DNA of 64,000 bases from Luteimonas rhizosphaerae (GCF_002849595.1 NZ_NRQR01000001.1:1-64000); one strand, 5' to 3'. Shown: positions 1 through 10,787, counted from the stretch's first letter. Numbers and translations: made by a program. Notes: generated by a model from the sequence alone, not told the origin.

Positions 1-900
1 CATCTCGCGCCACTGCCCGACCTGCTCGCGCACGACGGCCGCCGCTTCGGCGTTGGAGTACTGCGACCACTCGTCCTGCGGCGGCACGCGCAGCACCGCG
101 CCCTCGCGGATCAGGTTGAGGTTGCCGCCGATGAAGGCCTCGGGATTGGCGCGCAGCAGCAGCACCATCGCCTGGTTCACGCTGATGTCGCCCTGGGCGC
201 TCAAGGGCGCGGCGAGCGCGGACAGCGTCTGCCCGCGCTGGACCGGCGGCAGCGTCCCGGCCGGCGGCGGGGCCGCCGGCGCGGGTGCGGGTGCGGGTGC
301 GGCTGCAGGTGCAGGCGTCGGTGCAACCGCGGTGTCGTCGGTGGCGATCGGTTCCGGCGTGGGGACGGGCACCGCGGCCGGCGTCGGCGATGTCGGCGCC
401 GGCAGCGTCGGGGTGCGATCGATCGTCGTCGGCGCCGAGACGACGGGCGCCTGCACGGAGGGCTGCGCGGGCGCGGCGACGGTGTCGGGCACGGCGACCA
501 GCGCCGAATACTCTCGCACCAGTCGTCCCTGGCCCCAGTCCACTTCGACGAGGAAGGTCAGCGTGTCCTGCTGCACCGGCTCGAGGCTGGTGACGCGGAT
601 CACCGGGCGGCCCTGCGGATCGAGCGCGACGTTGAACTGCAGGTTCGACACCAGCCCCTGCGGCGGGTCGAGGCCGATGCGCGCGAACGTGTCCGGCGAG
701 GCCAGACGCGCCTGCAGCTGGCGCAGTTCGGCGGGATCGCTGGACACGATCGGGATCTCGGCCAGCAGCGGTTGCCCGTGCTGCGAGCGGACTTCGATAC
801 GGCCCAGCCCCAGCGCGAACGCGGGCCCGGCGACGAGCAGCAGCCATGCGATCAGCAGCAGACGCGGCAGTTGGCGTGGCACGGATTTCCCCAGATTCAT
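1..900 (-). CDS. fimV: FimV-type pilus assembly protein, N-terminal part (runs off left edge)
   Basis: Reading leftward from an ATG at 900, the frame stays open to the window edge, so only about the first 300 residues are present. It opens with a basic stretch and a hydrophobic signal segment (about residues 14-30). Next comes the FimV N-terminal domain, which begins LGLGRIEVRSQHGQPLLAEI, then a long Ala/Pro linker built on repeated AP dipeptides (complement of the GCGGGT-like repeat near 281-320), then a LysM-like segment with QRGQTLSALA and NQAMVLLLRANP. In Pseudomonas, FimV is an inner-membrane protein that binds peptidoglycan through LysM and supports type IV pilus assembly and polar localisation; that role is carried over from the family. 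It lies directly downstream of asd, the usual order in this group. The C-terminal part lies outside the window. Confidence 0.9.
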   Translation of the reverse strand, partial: MNLGKSVPRQLPRLLLIAWLLLVAGPAFALGLGRIEVRSQHGQPLLAEIPIVSSDPAELRQLQARLASPDTFARIGLDPPQGLVSNLQFNVALDPQGRPVIRVTSLEPVQQDTLTFLVEVDWGQGRLVREYSALVAVPDTVAAPAQPSVQAPVVSAPTTIDRTPTLPAPTSPTPAAVPVPTPEPIATDDTAVAPTPAPAAAPAPAPAPAAPPPAGTLPPVQRGQTLSALAAPLSAQGDISVNQAMVLLLRANPEAFIGGNLNLIREGAVLRVPPQDEWSQYSNAEAAAVVREQVGQWREM

Positions 901-1006
901 GCGGCGACTGTAGCGGCGCGGCCTCCCGCTCCGCAATGACGAGGGCCGCACCGCACCCGGCCGAGGCGCTGCGAACGCGACGCGGCCGGGGCGATGCGCG
1001 CCGTAC

Positions 1007-2035
1007 TCAGCCTTCGGCGGCGACGAGTTCGGCGATCTGCACGGCGTTGAGCGCCGCGCCCTTGCGGATGTTGTCGGAGACGATCCACAGGTTGAGGCCG
1101 CGCGGGTGCGAGAGATCCTCGCGGATGCGGCCGACGAACACGGCGTCCTGCCCCGAGGCGTGCGTGACCGGCGTCGGGTAGCCGCCGGCGCGCCGCTCGT
1201 CGACGACCTCGACGCCCGGCGACGTCGCCAGCAGCGCGCGCGCTTCGTCGGCGCCGATCTTCTCGCGCGTCTCGATCGCAACCGCTTCGGAATGCCCGTA
1301 GAACACCGGCACGCGGACCGCGGTCGGGTTCACCAGGATGCCGTCGTCGCCGAGGATCTTCTGGGTCTCCCAGACCAGCTTCATCTCTTCCTTGGTGAAC
1401 CCGTTGTCGAGGAATTCGTCGATCTGCGGGATCAGGTTGAAGGCGATCTGCACCGGGAACTTCGACGGATCCGCGGCGCGGAAATTCAGCAGGTCGCCGG
1501 TCTGGCGGCCGAGTTCCTCCATCGCCGAGCGGCCCGCACCGGACACCGACTGGTAGGTGGCGACGTTGATGCGGGTGATGCCGACCTTGCGGTGGATGGG
1601 CGCCAGCGCGACCAGCATCTGCATCGTCGAGCAGTTGGGGTTGGCGATGATGCCGCGCGGGCGCTTGCGCGCCGCTTCGGGATTGACCTCGCTGATCACC
1701 AGCGGCACGTCGTCGTCGTAGCGGAACGCCGAGCTGTTGTCGATGACGACGGCGCCGGCCGCCGCGAATTTCGGGCCGTAGGCCTTGCTGGTGTCGCCAC
1801 CGGCGGAGAACAGGGCGATGTCGATGCCGGCCGGATCGAAGGTCGCGAGATCCTGCACGACGATGTCCTCGTCGCCGAACTTCACGGTGCTGCCGGCCGA
1901 GCGCTCGCTGGCCAGCGCGACGAGCTCGGACACCGGAAAATCGCGCTCGGCGAGGATCGACAGCATGGTTTCGCCGACGGCGCCGGTGGCACCGACGACG
2001 GCGACGCGGAAACGGCGGTTCTGGGACTCACTCAT
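1007..2035 (-). CDS. asd: Aspartate-semialdehyde dehydrogenase
   Basis: This enzyme reduces aspartyl phosphate to aspartate semialdehyde with NADPH, the branch step to lysine/diaminopimelate, threonine and methionine. The protein is about 342 residues. It has the N-terminal dinucleotide-binding motif VVGATGAVGETML and the active-site region IANPNCSTMQ with the catalytic cysteine. I start at the ATG at 2035 because GAGA lies 9 nt upstream (2045-2048). A GTG at 2044 would add three residues but falls inside that site. The gene sits 106 bp upstream of fimV and after the hydroxyacid dehydrogenase on the same strand. Length and motifs are normal for the family. Confidence 0.96.
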   Translation of the reverse strand: MSESQNRRFRVAVVGATGAVGETMLSILAERDFPVSELVALASERSAGSTVKFGDEDIVVQDLATFDPAGIDIALFSAGGDTSKAYGPKFAAAGAVVIDNSSAFRYDDDVPLVISEVNPEAARKRPRGIIANPNCSTMQMLVALAPIHRKVGITRINVATYQSVSGAGRSAMEELGRQTGDLLNFRAADPSKFPVQIAFNLIPQIDEFLDNGFTKEEMKLVWETQKILGDDGILVNPTAVRVPVFYGHSEAVAIETREKIGADEARALLATSPGVEVVDERRAGGYPTPVTHASGQDAVFVGRIREDLSHPRGLNLWIVSDNIRKGAALNAVQIAELVAAEG

Positions 2036-2131
2036 TGGAAACACTCTCGGATTAGGGCGGTCGGGCGCGGAGGGCGCGCCGGGAAACGAAGGGTGGACGT
2101 CGGAATGTCGGGGAACCGCCCGCCTGCGTGC

Positions 2132-3154
2132 TCAGGCGGTTCCCGATCGTTTGCCGTCGGCGTCGCCGGTCGTCGCCGTGACCGGCGACGGCGGTTTTCC
2201 CGCATCCGGGCCGTGGCCGAGGGCGGCGATCAGGTTGTCGACGGCGAGCGAAACCATCGCGCGACGCGTGGCCAGGCTGCCGCTGGCGATGTGCGGCGTC
2301 AGTACGATGTTGTCGAGCGCGAGCAGCCGGGGATTCACCGCCGGCTCGCCTTCGAACACGTCGAGCGCTGCCGAGGCCAGCCGGCCGCCGTCCAGCGCAT
2401 CGGCCAGCGCGGCCTCGTCGACGATGCCGCCGCGCGCAATGTTGGTCAGCGTCGCGGTCGGTTTCATCTTCGCCAGTGCGGCCGCGTCGACGATATGGTG
2501 GCTGGCGGCCGAATACGGCAGCACGAGCACCAGATGATCGGCCTGCGCGAGGAGCGCATCGAAATCGACATACGACGCGTCGAACGCGCGCTCGACATCG
2601 GCCGGCAGGCGGCTGCGGTTGTGATAGAGCACGCGCATGTCGAAGCCGGACGCACGCTTCGCGATGCCTTGCCCGATCCGGCCCATGCCGAGGATGCCCA
2701 GCGTGCTGCCGTGCAGATCGGCGCCGAGCAGGCCCTTGAAGTTCCAGCCCTGCCACTGGCCGGCGCGCAGATGGCGCTCGGATTCGGTGACGCGGCGCGC
2801 AGCGGCCATCATCAGCGCGAAGCCGAAATCGGCGGTCGTCTCGGTCAGCACGTCGGGGGTGTTGGTCGCGACGATGTCGCGGGCCTGCAGCGCGTCGATG
2901 TCGAGATTGTTGTAGCCCACGCCCACGTTCGCGATCGCGCGCAGCTTCGGCGCACCGGCGATTGCGTCACTGCCGATGCGCTCGTTGAGCGTCACCAGCG
3001 CGCCGTCGGCCTCGCGCAACGCATCGGCGATCGCGGACGCGTCGTGTTCGCTGACGACCGGCACCTGCACCACGTCGAAATGCGCGTGCAGGCGCTCGAC
3101 GATGTCGTCGAACAGCGGCTGCGACACCCAGACCCTGGGCCGCGACTCAGCCAT
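2132..3154 (-). CDS. D-isomer-specific 2-hydroxyacid dehydrogenase (glyoxylate/hydroxypyruvate reductase-like)
   Basis: A 340-residue cytosolic NAD(P)-dependent oxidoreductase. The NAD-binding loop [14 protein letters not shown] is clear in the middle. The catalytic Arg lies in [14 protein letters not shown], followed by DVFEGEP and the His of LTPHIASG, which are the Arg-Glu-His set of this family. It most resembles GhrB-type reductases acting on glyoxylate, hydroxypyruvate or 2-ketogluconate; the true substrate cannot be read from the sequence. The start overlaps the 3' end of aroC by 8 bp, so the two are probably translated together. The tail after residue 315 is Pro/Thr/Gly-rich and looks variable. 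Confidence 0.88.
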   Translation of the reverse strand: MAESRPRVWVSQPLFDDIVERLHAHFDVVQVPVVSEHDASAIADALREADGALVTLNERIGSDAIAGAPKLRAIANVGVGYNNLDIDALQARDIVATNTPDVLTETTADFGFALMMAAARRVTESERHLRAGQWQGWNFKGLLGADLHGSTLGILGMGRIGQGIAKRASGFDMRVLYHNRSRLPADVERAFDASYVDFDALLAQADHLVLVLPYSAASHHIVDAAALAKMKPTATLTNIARGGIVDEAALADALDGGRLASAALDVFEGEPAVNPRLLALDNIVLTPHIASGSLATRRAMVSLAVDNLIAALGHGPDAGKPPSPVTATTGDADGKRSGTA

Positions 3155-4265
3155 CGATGCGCCCCGGAATCCGCGGCGTCACCGTGCCGACATCGCCGCA
3201 CTGCGCGCGATGGCGCAGCGCCTGGTCCATCAGCACCAGCGCCAGCATCGCCTCGCAGATCGGCGTCGCGCGGATGCCGACGCACGGGTCGTGGCGACCG
3301 GTGGTGATCACTTCGACCGTGTTGCCGTCGGTATCCAGCCCGTCGGCCGGCAGGCGCAGGCTGGACGTCGGCTTGAACGCCGTCGACACCACGATCTGCT
3401 GGCCGGTGCTGATGCCGCCGAGCACGCCGCCGGCGTGGTTGGAGGCGAAGCCGGCGCGCGTCATCAGGTCGCGGTGTTCGCTGCCCTTCTGCGCAATCGA
3501 GGCGAAGCCCGCGCCGATCTCGACGCCCTTGACCGCATTGATCGACATCATCGCCGCGGCCAGATCGCCGTCGAGCTTGCCGTAGATCGGCTCGCCCCAG
3601 CCCGGGGGCACGCCGTCGGCCACGGCAGTCACGCGCGCACCGACGGAATCGCCGGATTTGCGCAGCGCGTCCATATAGGTCTCGAGCGCGGGCACCTGCG
3701 CGGCATCGGGCCAGAAGAACGGATTGGATTCGACGACGTCCCAGTCGATCGACGTGCTGTCGAACTGCGCGGGCACGATGTCGCCCAGCTGCGACAGATA
3801 GCCGTGCACGCGCACGCCGTAGCGATCGTTCAGCCACTTCTTGGCGATTACCGCCGCGGCGACGCGCATCGTGGTCTCGCGCGCCGACGAGCGACCGCCA
3901 CCGCGCGGATCGCGGATCCCGTACTTCTGCCAGTAGGCGTAGTCGGCATGTCCGGGCCGGAACTGCTGCGCGATGTTGCCGTAGTCCTTGCTGCGCGCAT
4001 CGGTGTTGCGGATCAGCAGCGCGATCGGCGTGCCGGTGGTCAGGCCCTCAAAGACGCCGCTGAGGATTTCGACCGCGTCGGCCTCGCGACGCGCCGACGT
4101 GTGCCGGGTGCGCCCGGTCGCGCGCCGCGCGAGATCGTGCGCGAAATCCTCGACCGTGAGCGCGATGCCCGGCGGGCAGCCGTCGATGACGCAGCCGATC
4201 GCCGGCCCGTGGCTCTCGCCGAAGGTCGTGACGCTGAACAGTTGGCCGAAACGGTTGCTGGACAT
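3147..4265 (-). CDS. aroC: Chorismate synthase
   Basis: The last shikimate-pathway enzyme, converting EPSP to chorismate with reduced FMN. The protein is 372 residues, close to E. coli AroC (361). It begins [20 protein letters not shown], the highly conserved N-terminus with the active-site His. Other signature stretches are GRSSARET and the GISTGQQIV region near the C-terminus. The frame extends upstream to a TTG at 4313, but the family N-terminus fixes the ATG at 4265; no strong ribosome binding site is visible. It is followed, with overlap, by the 2-hydroxyacid dehydrogenase. Confidence 0.96.
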   Translation of the reverse strand: MSSNRFGQLFSVTTFGESHGPAIGCVIDGCPPGIALTVEDFAHDLARRATGRTRHTSARREADAVEILSGVFEGLTTGTPIALLIRNTDARSKDYGNIAQQFRPGHADYAYWQKYGIRDPRGGGRSSARETTMRVAAAVIAKKWLNDRYGVRVHGYLSQLGDIVPAQFDSTSIDWDVVESNPFFWPDAAQVPALETYMDALRKSGDSVGARVTAVADGVPPGWGEPIYGKLDGDLAAAMMSINAVKGVEIGAGFASIAQKGSEHRDLMTRAGFASNHAGGVLGGISTGQQIVVSTAFKPTSSLRLPADGLDTDGNTVEVITTGRHDPCVGIRATPICEAMLALVLMDQALRHRAQCGDVGTVTPRIPGRIDG

Positions 4266-4365
4266 GGCACCGGTGGCGTCGCGGACGACGCGGCAGGGAA
4301 CGCGGGCCGGCAAGCTTAACGCGCGCGTGCCGGCCGCGGCCGGGTGGTTGCAGGCGGAACCGGCC

Positions 4366-5334
4366 TCAGAACAGACCGGCGGCGCCCGCGCCCGCGGCGG
4401 ACGCCGTCGTCGCGCCGGCCTCGCGCTCGGCCGCGAGCGCGGTGATGCGGGCGCTGTGGCTGACCAGGTCGTGGCGCTCGACGACGAAGATGCCCATCTG
4501 GCCGACCTGGAACTCCACCCAGAACAGCGGCAGTTCCGGCAGCAGCTTGACCAGGTGCTGCTCGGATTCGCCGACCTCGCAGATCAGCAGGCCGTCCTCG
4601 GTCAGGTGCAGTGGCGCATCGCGCAGAATCTTGAGCACCAGGTCCAACCCGTCGTCGCCGGCGCGCAGGCCCATCTCGGGCTCGTAGGAATATTCCTGCG
4701 GCAGCGCGTCGGTCTCGTCGTTGGTGACGTAGGGCGGATTGGTGACGATCAGGTCGTAGTGCTCGCCCTGCAACGCGCCGAACAGGTCGGATTTGAGGAA
4801 GCGCACATTCTTCACGTCGAGGCGCTGCTCGTTCTCGGCGGCCAGCGACAGGGCCTCGTCGCTGAGGTCCACGCCATCGACGTGCCAGTCCGGATTGTGG
4901 TGCGCCATCGCGATCGCGATGCAGCCCGAGCCCGTGCACAGGTCCAGCGCGCGGCGCACTTCGCGGCCGCCGAGCCAGGGCTCGAAGCCGGACAGGATCA
5001 GCTCGGCGATCGGCGAGCGCGGTACCAGCGCGCGCGCGTCGGACTTGAAGCTCAGCCCGGCGAACCAGGCCTCGCCCGACAGGTAGGCCGCCGGCACGCG
5101 CTCCTCGATGCGGCGCAGGAACAGCGCCAGCACGTCTTCCTTCTCCGCCAGCGTGACCCGCGACTGGCCGTAGACCGGGCTCAGGTCGTGCGGCATGTGC
5201 AGCGCGTGCAGGGTCAGCTGGGTGGCTTCGTCGATCGCGTTGTCGTAGCTGTGGCCGAACGTCAGGCCGGCGGCGTTGAAGCGGCTGGCGCCATAGCGGA
5301 TCAGGTCGACGATCGTCTGCAGTTCTTCGGTCAT
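4366..5334 (-). CDS. prmB: 50S ribosomal protein L3 glutamine N5-methyltransferase
   Basis: A SAM-dependent methyltransferase of the HemK/PrmB family, 322 residues from the ATG at 5334. It has the SAM-binding motif [14 protein letters not shown] and the NPPY catalytic motif (in [11 protein letters not shown]) that contacts the substrate glutamine. The N-terminal helical domain ([22 protein letters not shown]) is that of PrmB rather than PrmC, which fits modification of ribosomal protein L3. Adjacency to aroC is the same as in E. coli. The C-terminal 20 residues are Ala/Gly-rich and probably disordered. The open frame upstream of 5334 lacks family similarity. Confidence 0.93.
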   Translation of the reverse strand: MTEELQTIVDLIRYGASRFNAAGLTFGHSYDNAIDEATQLTLHALHMPHDLSPVYGQSRVTLAEKEDVLALFLRRIEERVPAAYLSGEAWFAGLSFKSDARALVPRSPIAELILSGFEPWLGGREVRRALDLCTGSGCIAIAMAHHNPDWHVDGVDLSDEALSLAAENEQRLDVKNVRFLKSDLFGALQGEHYDLIVTNPPYVTNDETDALPQEYSYEPEMGLRAGDDGLDLVLKILRDAPLHLTEDGLLICEVGESEQHLVKLLPELPLFWVEFQVGQMGIFVVERHDLVSHSARITALAAEREAGATTASAAGAGAAGLF

Positions 5335-5563
5335 GGCGCGGCGATCCGCTCGTGAAAATCGGGGCGGTGAGTATAGGCCAGCGCCGGCTCGGGCCTGCGC
5401 TGCGTGGTGGCGGCCCATGTCCGCTGGCGATCACGTCGCATGCGATCGCAACAGCGCTGCGCCCCGGGCGCGGATGCCGGGACGATCCTCGGCGCCGTCG
5501 TGGCGCGCGGCGGATACCGCACTGCACTCGGCACCGCAGCCGGGGGACGCCAGAGGCGCGCGG

Positions 5564-5569
5564 TATCAT
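5564..5569 (+). promoter_or_regulatory. Candidate -10 element for the SCO gene
   Basis: TATCAT matches the sigma70 -10 consensus at five of six positions and lies 26 bp before the ATG. No convincing -35 hexamer is seen. This is a by-eye call. Confidence 0.3.
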
Positions 5570-5595
5570 GGCCGTCAACCGCAACGGGATTCCCG

Positions 5596-6261
5596 ATGTT
5601 CAACCGCACCACGCTCGTCATCCTCGCCATCGCCGTCGCCGGTGGCCTCGGCCTGCTCGCCGCGCAGAAGTTCTTCGGCGCCGGCACGGCGGCCGCGCAG
5701 CCCGAGCTGCAGGTCGTGCAGCTGTATCCGCAGCCGCGCGCGCTGCCGGCATTCGCGCTGCAGCAGTCCGACGGCACCCAGCTGCTGTCCGGCGAGCTGG
5801 CGGGGCACTGGACGCTGGTCTTCATCGGTTTCACCCACTGCCCCGATGTCTGCCCGATGACGCTGACCCACCTCGCCCAGGCGCAGCGCCAGTGGGAAGC
5901 GCTGCCCGAAGCGACGCGGCCGCGGGTGCTGTTCGTCTCGGTCGATCCGGAGCGCGACACGCCCGGGCGTCTCGGCGAATACGCCCACGCCTTCCATCGC
6001 GACACCCTGGCCGCGACCGCCGACGTGCCGGCGCTGGAGCAGTTCGCCAAGTCGCTGTCGATGGTGTTCGCCAAGGTGCCGCTGGGCGACGACGCGCCGG
6101 CCGGCGCCTACACCATCGATCACAGCGCTTCGCTGGCCGTGCTCGATCCGCAGGGCCGCATGGCCGGCGTGGTCTCGGGCCGCGTCCTCAACGCCGAGAC
6201 GCCGCAGCCCGAGGCGATCGCCGCGGACCTGCTGCGCCTGACCCGGGACGCGCGTCCATGA
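5596..6261 (+). CDS. SCO1/SenC family copper chaperone/thioredoxin-like protein
   Basis: A 221-residue membrane-anchored periplasmic protein. An uncleaved N-terminal hydrophobic segment (residues 6-24) is followed by a thioredoxin-like fold with CPDVCP (Cys82 and Cys86) and the distal copper-ligand His176 in TIDHSAS. SCO proteins deliver copper to the CuA site of cytochrome c oxidase or act as thiol-disulfide reductants. The two Cys and one His seen here are exactly the copper-binding set. The start was chosen for the signal anchor. The stop overlaps the psd start as ATGA, so translation is probably coupled. Confidence 0.92.
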   Translation: MFNRTTLVILAIAVAGGLGLLAAQKFFGAGTAAAQPELQVVQLYPQPRALPAFALQQSDGTQLLSGELAGHWTLVFIGFTHCPDVCPMTLTHLAQAQRQWEALPEATRPRVLFVSVDPERDTPGRLGEYAHAFHRDTLAATADVPALEQFAKSLSMVFAKVPLGDDAPAGAYTIDHSASLAVLDPQGRMAGVVSGRVLNAETPQPEAIAADLLRLTRDARP

Positions 6262-7103
6262 GTGCGATCACGGCCCTGACCTACGTCCTGCCGCACCGGC
6301 TGCTGTCGTCGCTGGCGCGGCGGCTGGCGTATTCCCGGCATCCGGGCACGCGGCGCTGGCTGATCGACACCGTCGTCCGCAAGTTCGGTGTCGACCTGTC
6401 GGAAGCGGCCGACGCCGACCCCTCGTCCTACGCCAGCTTCAATGCGTTCTTCACCCGCGCGCTGCGCGACGGCGCGCGCCAGCCCGATCCGGATCCCGAT
6501 GCGCTGCTGATGCCGGCCGACGGCCACATCAGCCAGTGCGGGCCGATCGAGGACGGTCGCATCTTCCAGGCCAAGGGCCGCTCGTTCACCGCCGCCGAAC
6601 TGCTCGGCAGCGACGAGGACGCCGCGCCGTTCCGCCACGGCAGCTTTGCCACCGTCTATCTGTCGCCGCGCGACTACCACCGCGTGCACATGGCCTGGAC
6701 CGGCACGCTGCGCGAGACGGTGCACGTGCCCGGTCGCCTCTTCAGCGTCGGCACCGCCGCGGTGGCGAAGGTTCCGCGCCTGTTCGCGCGCAACGAGCGG
6801 CTGGTCTGTCATTTCGACACCGAGTTCGGCCCGATGGTCCAGGTGATGGTCGGCGCGTTGCTGGTGTCGGGCGTCGAAACGGTCTGGAGCGGCGAGGAGA
6901 TCCCGGCCTACGGGAACCGCATCACCCGCAAGGACTACCGCGGACGCGGCATCACGCTCGAGCGATTCGCCGAGATGGCGCGCTTCAACTACGGCTCGAC
7001 CGTCGTCGTGCTCCTGCCGCCGGGCGTCGCGACGCTGGATCCGTCGCTGGGCGCGGAGTCGGCGGTGCGTCTGGGCCAGCGCCTGGCGACGCGGGTGCGC
7101 TGA
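6258..7103 (+). CDS. psd: Phosphatidylserine decarboxylase proenzyme
   Basis: Makes phosphatidylethanolamine from phosphatidylserine. The proenzyme is 281 residues and cleaves itself between Gly246 and Ser247 of the FNYGSTVV motif, turning that Ser into the pyruvoyl cofactor of the small alpha chain. [10 protein letters not shown] (136-145), MPADGH and [13 protein letters not shown] are family landmarks. The enzyme is normally bound to the inner membrane. It starts at ATG 6258, overlapping the SCO gene stop by 4 bp. Length matches proteobacterial Psd. Confidence 0.95.
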   Translation: MSAITALTYVLPHRLLSSLARRLAYSRHPGTRRWLIDTVVRKFGVDLSEAADADPSSYASFNAFFTRALRDGARQPDPDPDALLMPADGHISQCGPIEDGRIFQAKGRSFTAAELLGSDEDAAPFRHGSFATVYLSPRDYHRVHMAWTGTLRETVHVPGRLFSVGTAAVAKVPRLFARNERLVCHFDTEFGPMVQVMVGALLVSGVETVWSGEEIPAYGNRITRKDYRGRGITLERFAEMARFNYGSTVVVLLPPGVATLDPSLGAESAVRLGQRLATRVR

Positions 7104-7419
7104 GCGCGTCACCGGCGCTGACGGCCCTGTCCGGCCCCGTGATCATCCCGGGCCGCAGGGCCGGCAGTCGCCACGACGGTGCCGTTCGGTCGCCGCGCCT
7201 GTCGCAGCGCGCGTGCGCGCGACCGCATCGCCAGCCGTTCGTCGCGCGCAAGCGCGCGCCTAGAGGCTCGACGGTGCCTGCACGCAGTGCGGCGCGTCGC
7301 ATGGAGACGCTGGGACGACAATGCGCCGAGCGCCGAAGCGGGGGCGCCCGACGGCGATCTGCGGGTGGTCCGTTGGCCAAACGCGGACGGCAGCGCACAC
7401 GCGCTGCCGCCTCATCGGC
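7104..7419. other. Gene-free spacer between psd and mltD
   Basis: About 316 bp of very GC-rich DNA between two convergent genes. No coding frame with family resemblance was seen. It holds short GC palindromes (for example GCGCGC-AA-GCGCGC at 7244-7257) and one strong hairpin near the mltD end, listed separately. Confidence 0.6.
7388..7409 (-). terminator. Hairpin downstream of mltD
   Basis: A perfect 9-bp stem (CGGCAGCGC / GCGCTGCCG) with a 4-nt loop lies 10 nt beyond the mltD stop. There is no U-run, so it may be a weak terminator or an mRNA 3'-end stabiliser. Confidence 0.45.
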
Positions 7420-9012
7420 TCAGCGGCTGCAGCCTTCCAGGGTCAGCGTCTGCCCGGGCCGGACGGCGTAAGCCGGTGCCTGCAGTCCGTTCGCACGCGC
7501 GAGGGTCGCGACCTCGCAGCCGTATTGCTGGGCGATGCGGCCGAGGTTCTCGCCCGACACGACACGGTGCGTGCGCGCCGGTGCCGCGGCCGGCGCGGCG
7601 GGCGTGGCGACCGGTGCGTCGGGCGTCGCCGGCGTGGCCGATTCGACGGAGGCCGGCGCGGGGATCGCGGTACCGTCGGGCGTCGCGGTCGGCAGGACTT
7701 CGACCGCGCCGGTGCGGACCACGCCGACGCGCGGCGTGCCGTTGACCAGGTCCTGCGCGCGCTGCGCACGCGGGCCGCTGGTGCACCAGCGCTTGTACAG
7801 GCTGGCGATGCGCACCGTGCCGTTGAGCGTGGTGCCCCGCGGGATCCACGCATCGGCCTCGTAGCTCGGGTTGAGATTGCGCAGCGCGCGCATGTAGCCG
7901 TCGCGGGTGCCGCCGTTGCCGAGGCAGATCGTCAGCTCGTAGATCGACGCCGGCCGCTCCAGCCTGAACGTCTGCGGGCGCGCATCGACCTTCGGGAACG
8001 TCAGGCCGTATTCCTGCGGGTGCAGGTACAGCCACGCGGCGGCGATGACCATCGGCACGTAGTCCTTGGTCTCGGCCGGGAACTGGTTGTAGACGCCAGG
8101 ATCCCAGAAGCTGCGGCCGTTGGCCTCGCGGTAGATCCGCAGCGCCCGGCCCTCGCCGCCGTTGTAGCCGGCCAGCCAGTATTCGATCTCGTTGCCGTGC
8201 TGGGCGAAGCGCTCGTTGAGGTAGACGGCGGCGGCGTCGGCGGCCAGGCGCGGGTCGTAGCGGGTGTCGAAGCCGCTGCCGTCCGGGCCCAGGCCGAAGC
8301 GGCGGCCGGTCGCGGGCATGAACTGCAGCGGTCCGGCGGCGCCGGCGCGCGAGCGCGCATGCACGCGTCCGTTGGATTCCTTGGCGAGGATGCCGAACAG
8401 CAGCGCCTCCGGCAGGCCGCTGCGCTTGAACGCCGGCGACATCAGGTGCTGCATGTACTGGTAGTTTTCGTGGCTGGTGATCAGCGACACGCGCATGTCG
8501 GTGAGCCAGCGGCGGATGCCTTCCTGGACCGCGGGGTTGAGCTGGACCATGCGCACGAAGCGCTCGTCCTCGCGCAGCAGCGCCGCGGCGTTGGCGGCGT
8601 CGGGCACGTTGCCGGTCGGCATGCTGCCGTCGTCGACCAGGGTCAGGTCGGTCGCGTCCTCGCTCGGCACCTGCGCGTCGGCGTCGGCCTTGAGCAGGCG
8701 CTTGTAGGTCGTCAGCAGCTGCGAGAGCCCGCAGCCGCGGACCTTCTCGCAGGCGATGATGATGTCCTCCATGTCCTCAAGCGCCGCATTGCTGGCGTCG
8801 AGTCCCGCGGGATCGTCGTTGGCGACCTGGACGACGGCCTGGCGGTAGCGGGCTTCGGCCTCGACCATCCGCTGGTTCAGCGCCTCGGTCGCCTCGCGGT
8901 CGCGTCGCGACTGGGCGTGGGCATCGGTGGCATGGCCCGCCAGCACCAGCACGAGGGCCGCCGCGCCGAGGCGGACGAGCGAAATCGCGGGGCGCGTCAT
9001 CAACATCGACAT
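7420..9012 (-). CDS. mltD: Membrane-bound lytic murein transglycosylase D-like
   Basis: Cleaves peptidoglycan glycan strands in the periplasm, releasing 1,6-anhydromuropeptides. The 530-residue protein has a signal segment (about residues 7-34, cleavage near AHAQ) without an obvious lipobox. A family-1 SLT domain follows, with catalytic Glu212 in ILAKESNGR and then SRAGAAGPLQFMPAT. After an Ala/Pro/Thr linker there is a single C-terminal LysM (about 483-527, VVSGENLGRIAQQYG). E. coli MltD has two LysM modules and a lipid anchor, so this version differs. AGGA lies about 12 nt before the ATG at 9012; ATGs at 9006 and 9000 are alternatives. Confidence 0.9.
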   Translation of the reverse strand: MSMLMTRPAISLVRLGAAALVLVLAGHATDAHAQSRRDREATEALNQRMVEAEARYRQAVVQVANDDPAGLDASNAALEDMEDIIIACEKVRGCGLSQLLTTYKRLLKADADAQVPSEDATDLTLVDDGSMPTGNVPDAANAAALLREDERFVRMVQLNPAVQEGIRRWLTDMRVSLITSHENYQYMQHLMSPAFKRSGLPEALLFGILAKESNGRVHARSRAGAAGPLQFMPATGRRFGLGPDGSGFDTRYDPRLAADAAAVYLNERFAQHGNEIEYWLAGYNGGEGRALRIYREANGRSFWDPGVYNQFPAETKDYVPMVIAAAWLYLHPQEYGLTFPKVDARPQTFRLERPASIYELTICLGNGGTRDGYMRALRNLNPSYEADAWIPRGTTLNGTVRIASLYKRWCTSGPRAQRAQDLVNGTPRVGVVRTGAVEVLPTATPDGTAIPAPASVESATPATPDAPVATPAAPAAAPARTHRVVSGENLGRIAQQYGCEVATLARANGLQAPAYAVRPGQTLTLEGCSR

Positions 9013-9210
9013 CGGCGGCGGTCGTCCTGCAGAGGGGGCCGGCAGGGTAGCCCTGCGTGCGCCGCGGGGGCAAGGCGAGCGCCGCGATGTGCGACGGCGG
9101 CCCGCTCCGGCCGCGACGCCGGCGCGCGCGGCGTTGCGGAGACGCGCGATGCGGCCGAGGGCGCTCGCCCATACCGGCGCGCCACTCCGTCATGCGCCGC
9201 GACGAGCCAC

Positions 9211-9216
9211 TAGAAT
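9211..9216 (+). promoter_or_regulatory. Candidate -10 element upstream of the HerA-like ATPase gene
   Basis: TAGAAT, five of six to consensus, lies 43 bp before the ATG in the divergent spacer with mltD. No clear -35. Confidence 0.3.
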
Positions 9217-9259
9217 CGACGCCAACGTTCCGCATCGTCCCCGACCACAGGCAGCGCGC

Positions 9260-10762
9260 ATGGACCCGATCCTCGTCGGCAAGGCCGTCACCACGCCCGA
9301 TTCGGGCCCCGTGCATCTGTTGCCGAAGCTCGGCAACCGCCATGGCCTGGTCGCCGGCGCGACCGGCACCGGCAAGACCGTCACCTTGATGACGCTCGCG
9401 GAAGGTTTCTCGCGCATCGGCGTGCCGGTGTTCATGGCCGACGTCAAGGGCGACGTCGCCGGCCTCGCGGTCGCCGGCACGCACACCGATGCGCTGCGCC
9501 AGCGCGCCGCCGACCTCGGTGTCGACGGCTACACCGCCGAAGCCAGTCCGGTGCTGCTCTGGGATCTCTACGGCGTGTCCGGCCATCCGGTGCGGACCAC
9601 CGTCAGCGAGATCGGCCCCACCCTGCTCGGCCGCATCCTCGACCTCAACGACACCCAGTCGGGCGTGCTCGACATCGTCTTCAAGCTCGCCGACGACCGC
9701 GGCCTGCTGCTGCTCGACCTCGACGATCTGCGCGCGCTGCTGACCCTCGTCGCCGGGGAGCGCAAGGCGGTCTCGACCGAGTACGGCCTGGTCAGCGCGC
9801 CGTCGATCGGTGCGATCCAGCGCGCGCTGCTGCGGCTGGAACAGGACGGCGGCACCCAGTTCTTCGGCGAGCCGGCGCTCGAGCTGTCGGACCTGATGCG
9901 CACGCAGGTCGACGGGCGCGGCGTGATCGGCATCCTCGCCGCCGACCGGCTGGTGCTCAAGCCGCGCCTCTACTCGACCTTCCTGCTGTGGCTGTTGTCG
10001 GAGCTGTTCGAGACGCTGCCGGAAGTCGGCGACCTGGACAAACCGAAGCTGGTGTTCGTGTTCGACGAGGCGCACCTGCTGTTCGACGATGCGCCGCCGG
10101 CGTTGCAGCAGCGGATCGAGCAGGTCGTGCGGCTGGTGCGCTCCAAGGGCGTCGGCGTGTACTTCTGCTCGCAGTTCCCCGACGACGTGCCGGGCAACGT
10201 GCTCGGCCAGCTCGGCAACCGCGTGCAGCATGCGCTGCGCGCGTTCACGCCGCGCGACCAGAAGGCGGTGCGCACCGCGGCCGAGACCTTCGTCCCCAAC
10301 CCCGGCCTCGACGTGGCCGCGGCGATCTCCCAGCTCGGCACCGGCGAGGCGCTGGTGTCGATGCTGCAGGAGAAGGGCGTGCCGATGCCGGTCGAGCGCA
10401 CGCTGATCGCGCCGCCGCGCTGCCGCATGGGCGCGATCACCGATGCCGAACGCCAGCAGGTGCGCGCCGGCAGCCCGGTCGGCGCCAAGTACGACACCGC
10501 GATCGACCGCGAATCGGCGGCCGAGACACTGGCCGCGCGCGCCCAGGCCGCGACCGATGCCGCCGATGCACCACCTGCCAGGGGCCGCGCCGCGCAGCCC
10601 GCGGCGAGCGATGCCGATGGCGGCCACGGCCAGAAGCTCAACGAATTCCTGTTCGGCACGAAGCGCCGCCAGGGCGTCGTGCAGGCCGCGGGCAGGCAGG
10701 TGACGCGGACGATCACCAACCGGATCGTCCGCAACATCCTCGGCAGCATCAAACTCAAATGA
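9260..10762 (+). CDS. HerA-like/DUF853 (YjgR) family ATPase
   Basis: A 500-residue cytosolic P-loop protein. Walker A is GATGTGKT at residues 33-40, Walker B is [10 protein letters not shown] near residue 265, and an Arg-finger-like region follows ([16 protein letters not shown]). This is the helicase HerA-like DUF853 family (E. coli YjgR); its physiological substrate is not established. The C-terminus after about residue 400 is an Ala-rich low-complexity linker ending in a short basic segment. The ATG at 9260 immediately precedes the conserved N-terminus. It is followed 25 bp later by greB, probably in one transcript. Confidence 0.85.
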   Translation: MDPILVGKAVTTPDSGPVHLLPKLGNRHGLVAGATGTGKTVTLMTLAEGFSRIGVPVFMADVKGDVAGLAVAGTHTDALRQRAADLGVDGYTAEASPVLLWDLYGVSGHPVRTTVSEIGPTLLGRILDLNDTQSGVLDIVFKLADDRGLLLLDLDDLRALLTLVAGERKAVSTEYGLVSAPSIGAIQRALLRLEQDGGTQFFGEPALELSDLMRTQVDGRGVIGILAADRLVLKPRLYSTFLLWLLSELFETLPEVGDLDKPKLVFVFDEAHLLFDDAPPALQQRIEQVVRLVRSKGVGVYFCSQFPDDVPGNVLGQLGNRVQHALRAFTPRDQKAVRTAAETFVPNPGLDVAAAISQLGTGEALVSMLQEKGVPMPVERTLIAPPRCRMGAITDAERQQVRAGSPVGAKYDTAIDRESAAETLAARAQAATDAADAPPARGRAAQPAASDADGGHGQKLNEFLFGTKRRQGVVQAAGRQVTRTITNRIVRNILGSIKLK

Positions 10763-10787
10763 CCGCGTCCACCGACCGGTCCGGGCC

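Noticed and set aside
281..330. Tandem GCGGGT-like repeat resembling a minisatellite
   Set aside because: It encodes the Ala-Pro linker of FimV and needs no other explanation.
1106..3307. A 733-codon open frame on the plus strand opposite asd and the hydroxyacid dehydrogenase
   Set aside because: It is rich in Arg, Ala and Gly with no family resemblance, and it lies antisense to two clear enzymes. In DNA of this GC such mirror frames are expected.
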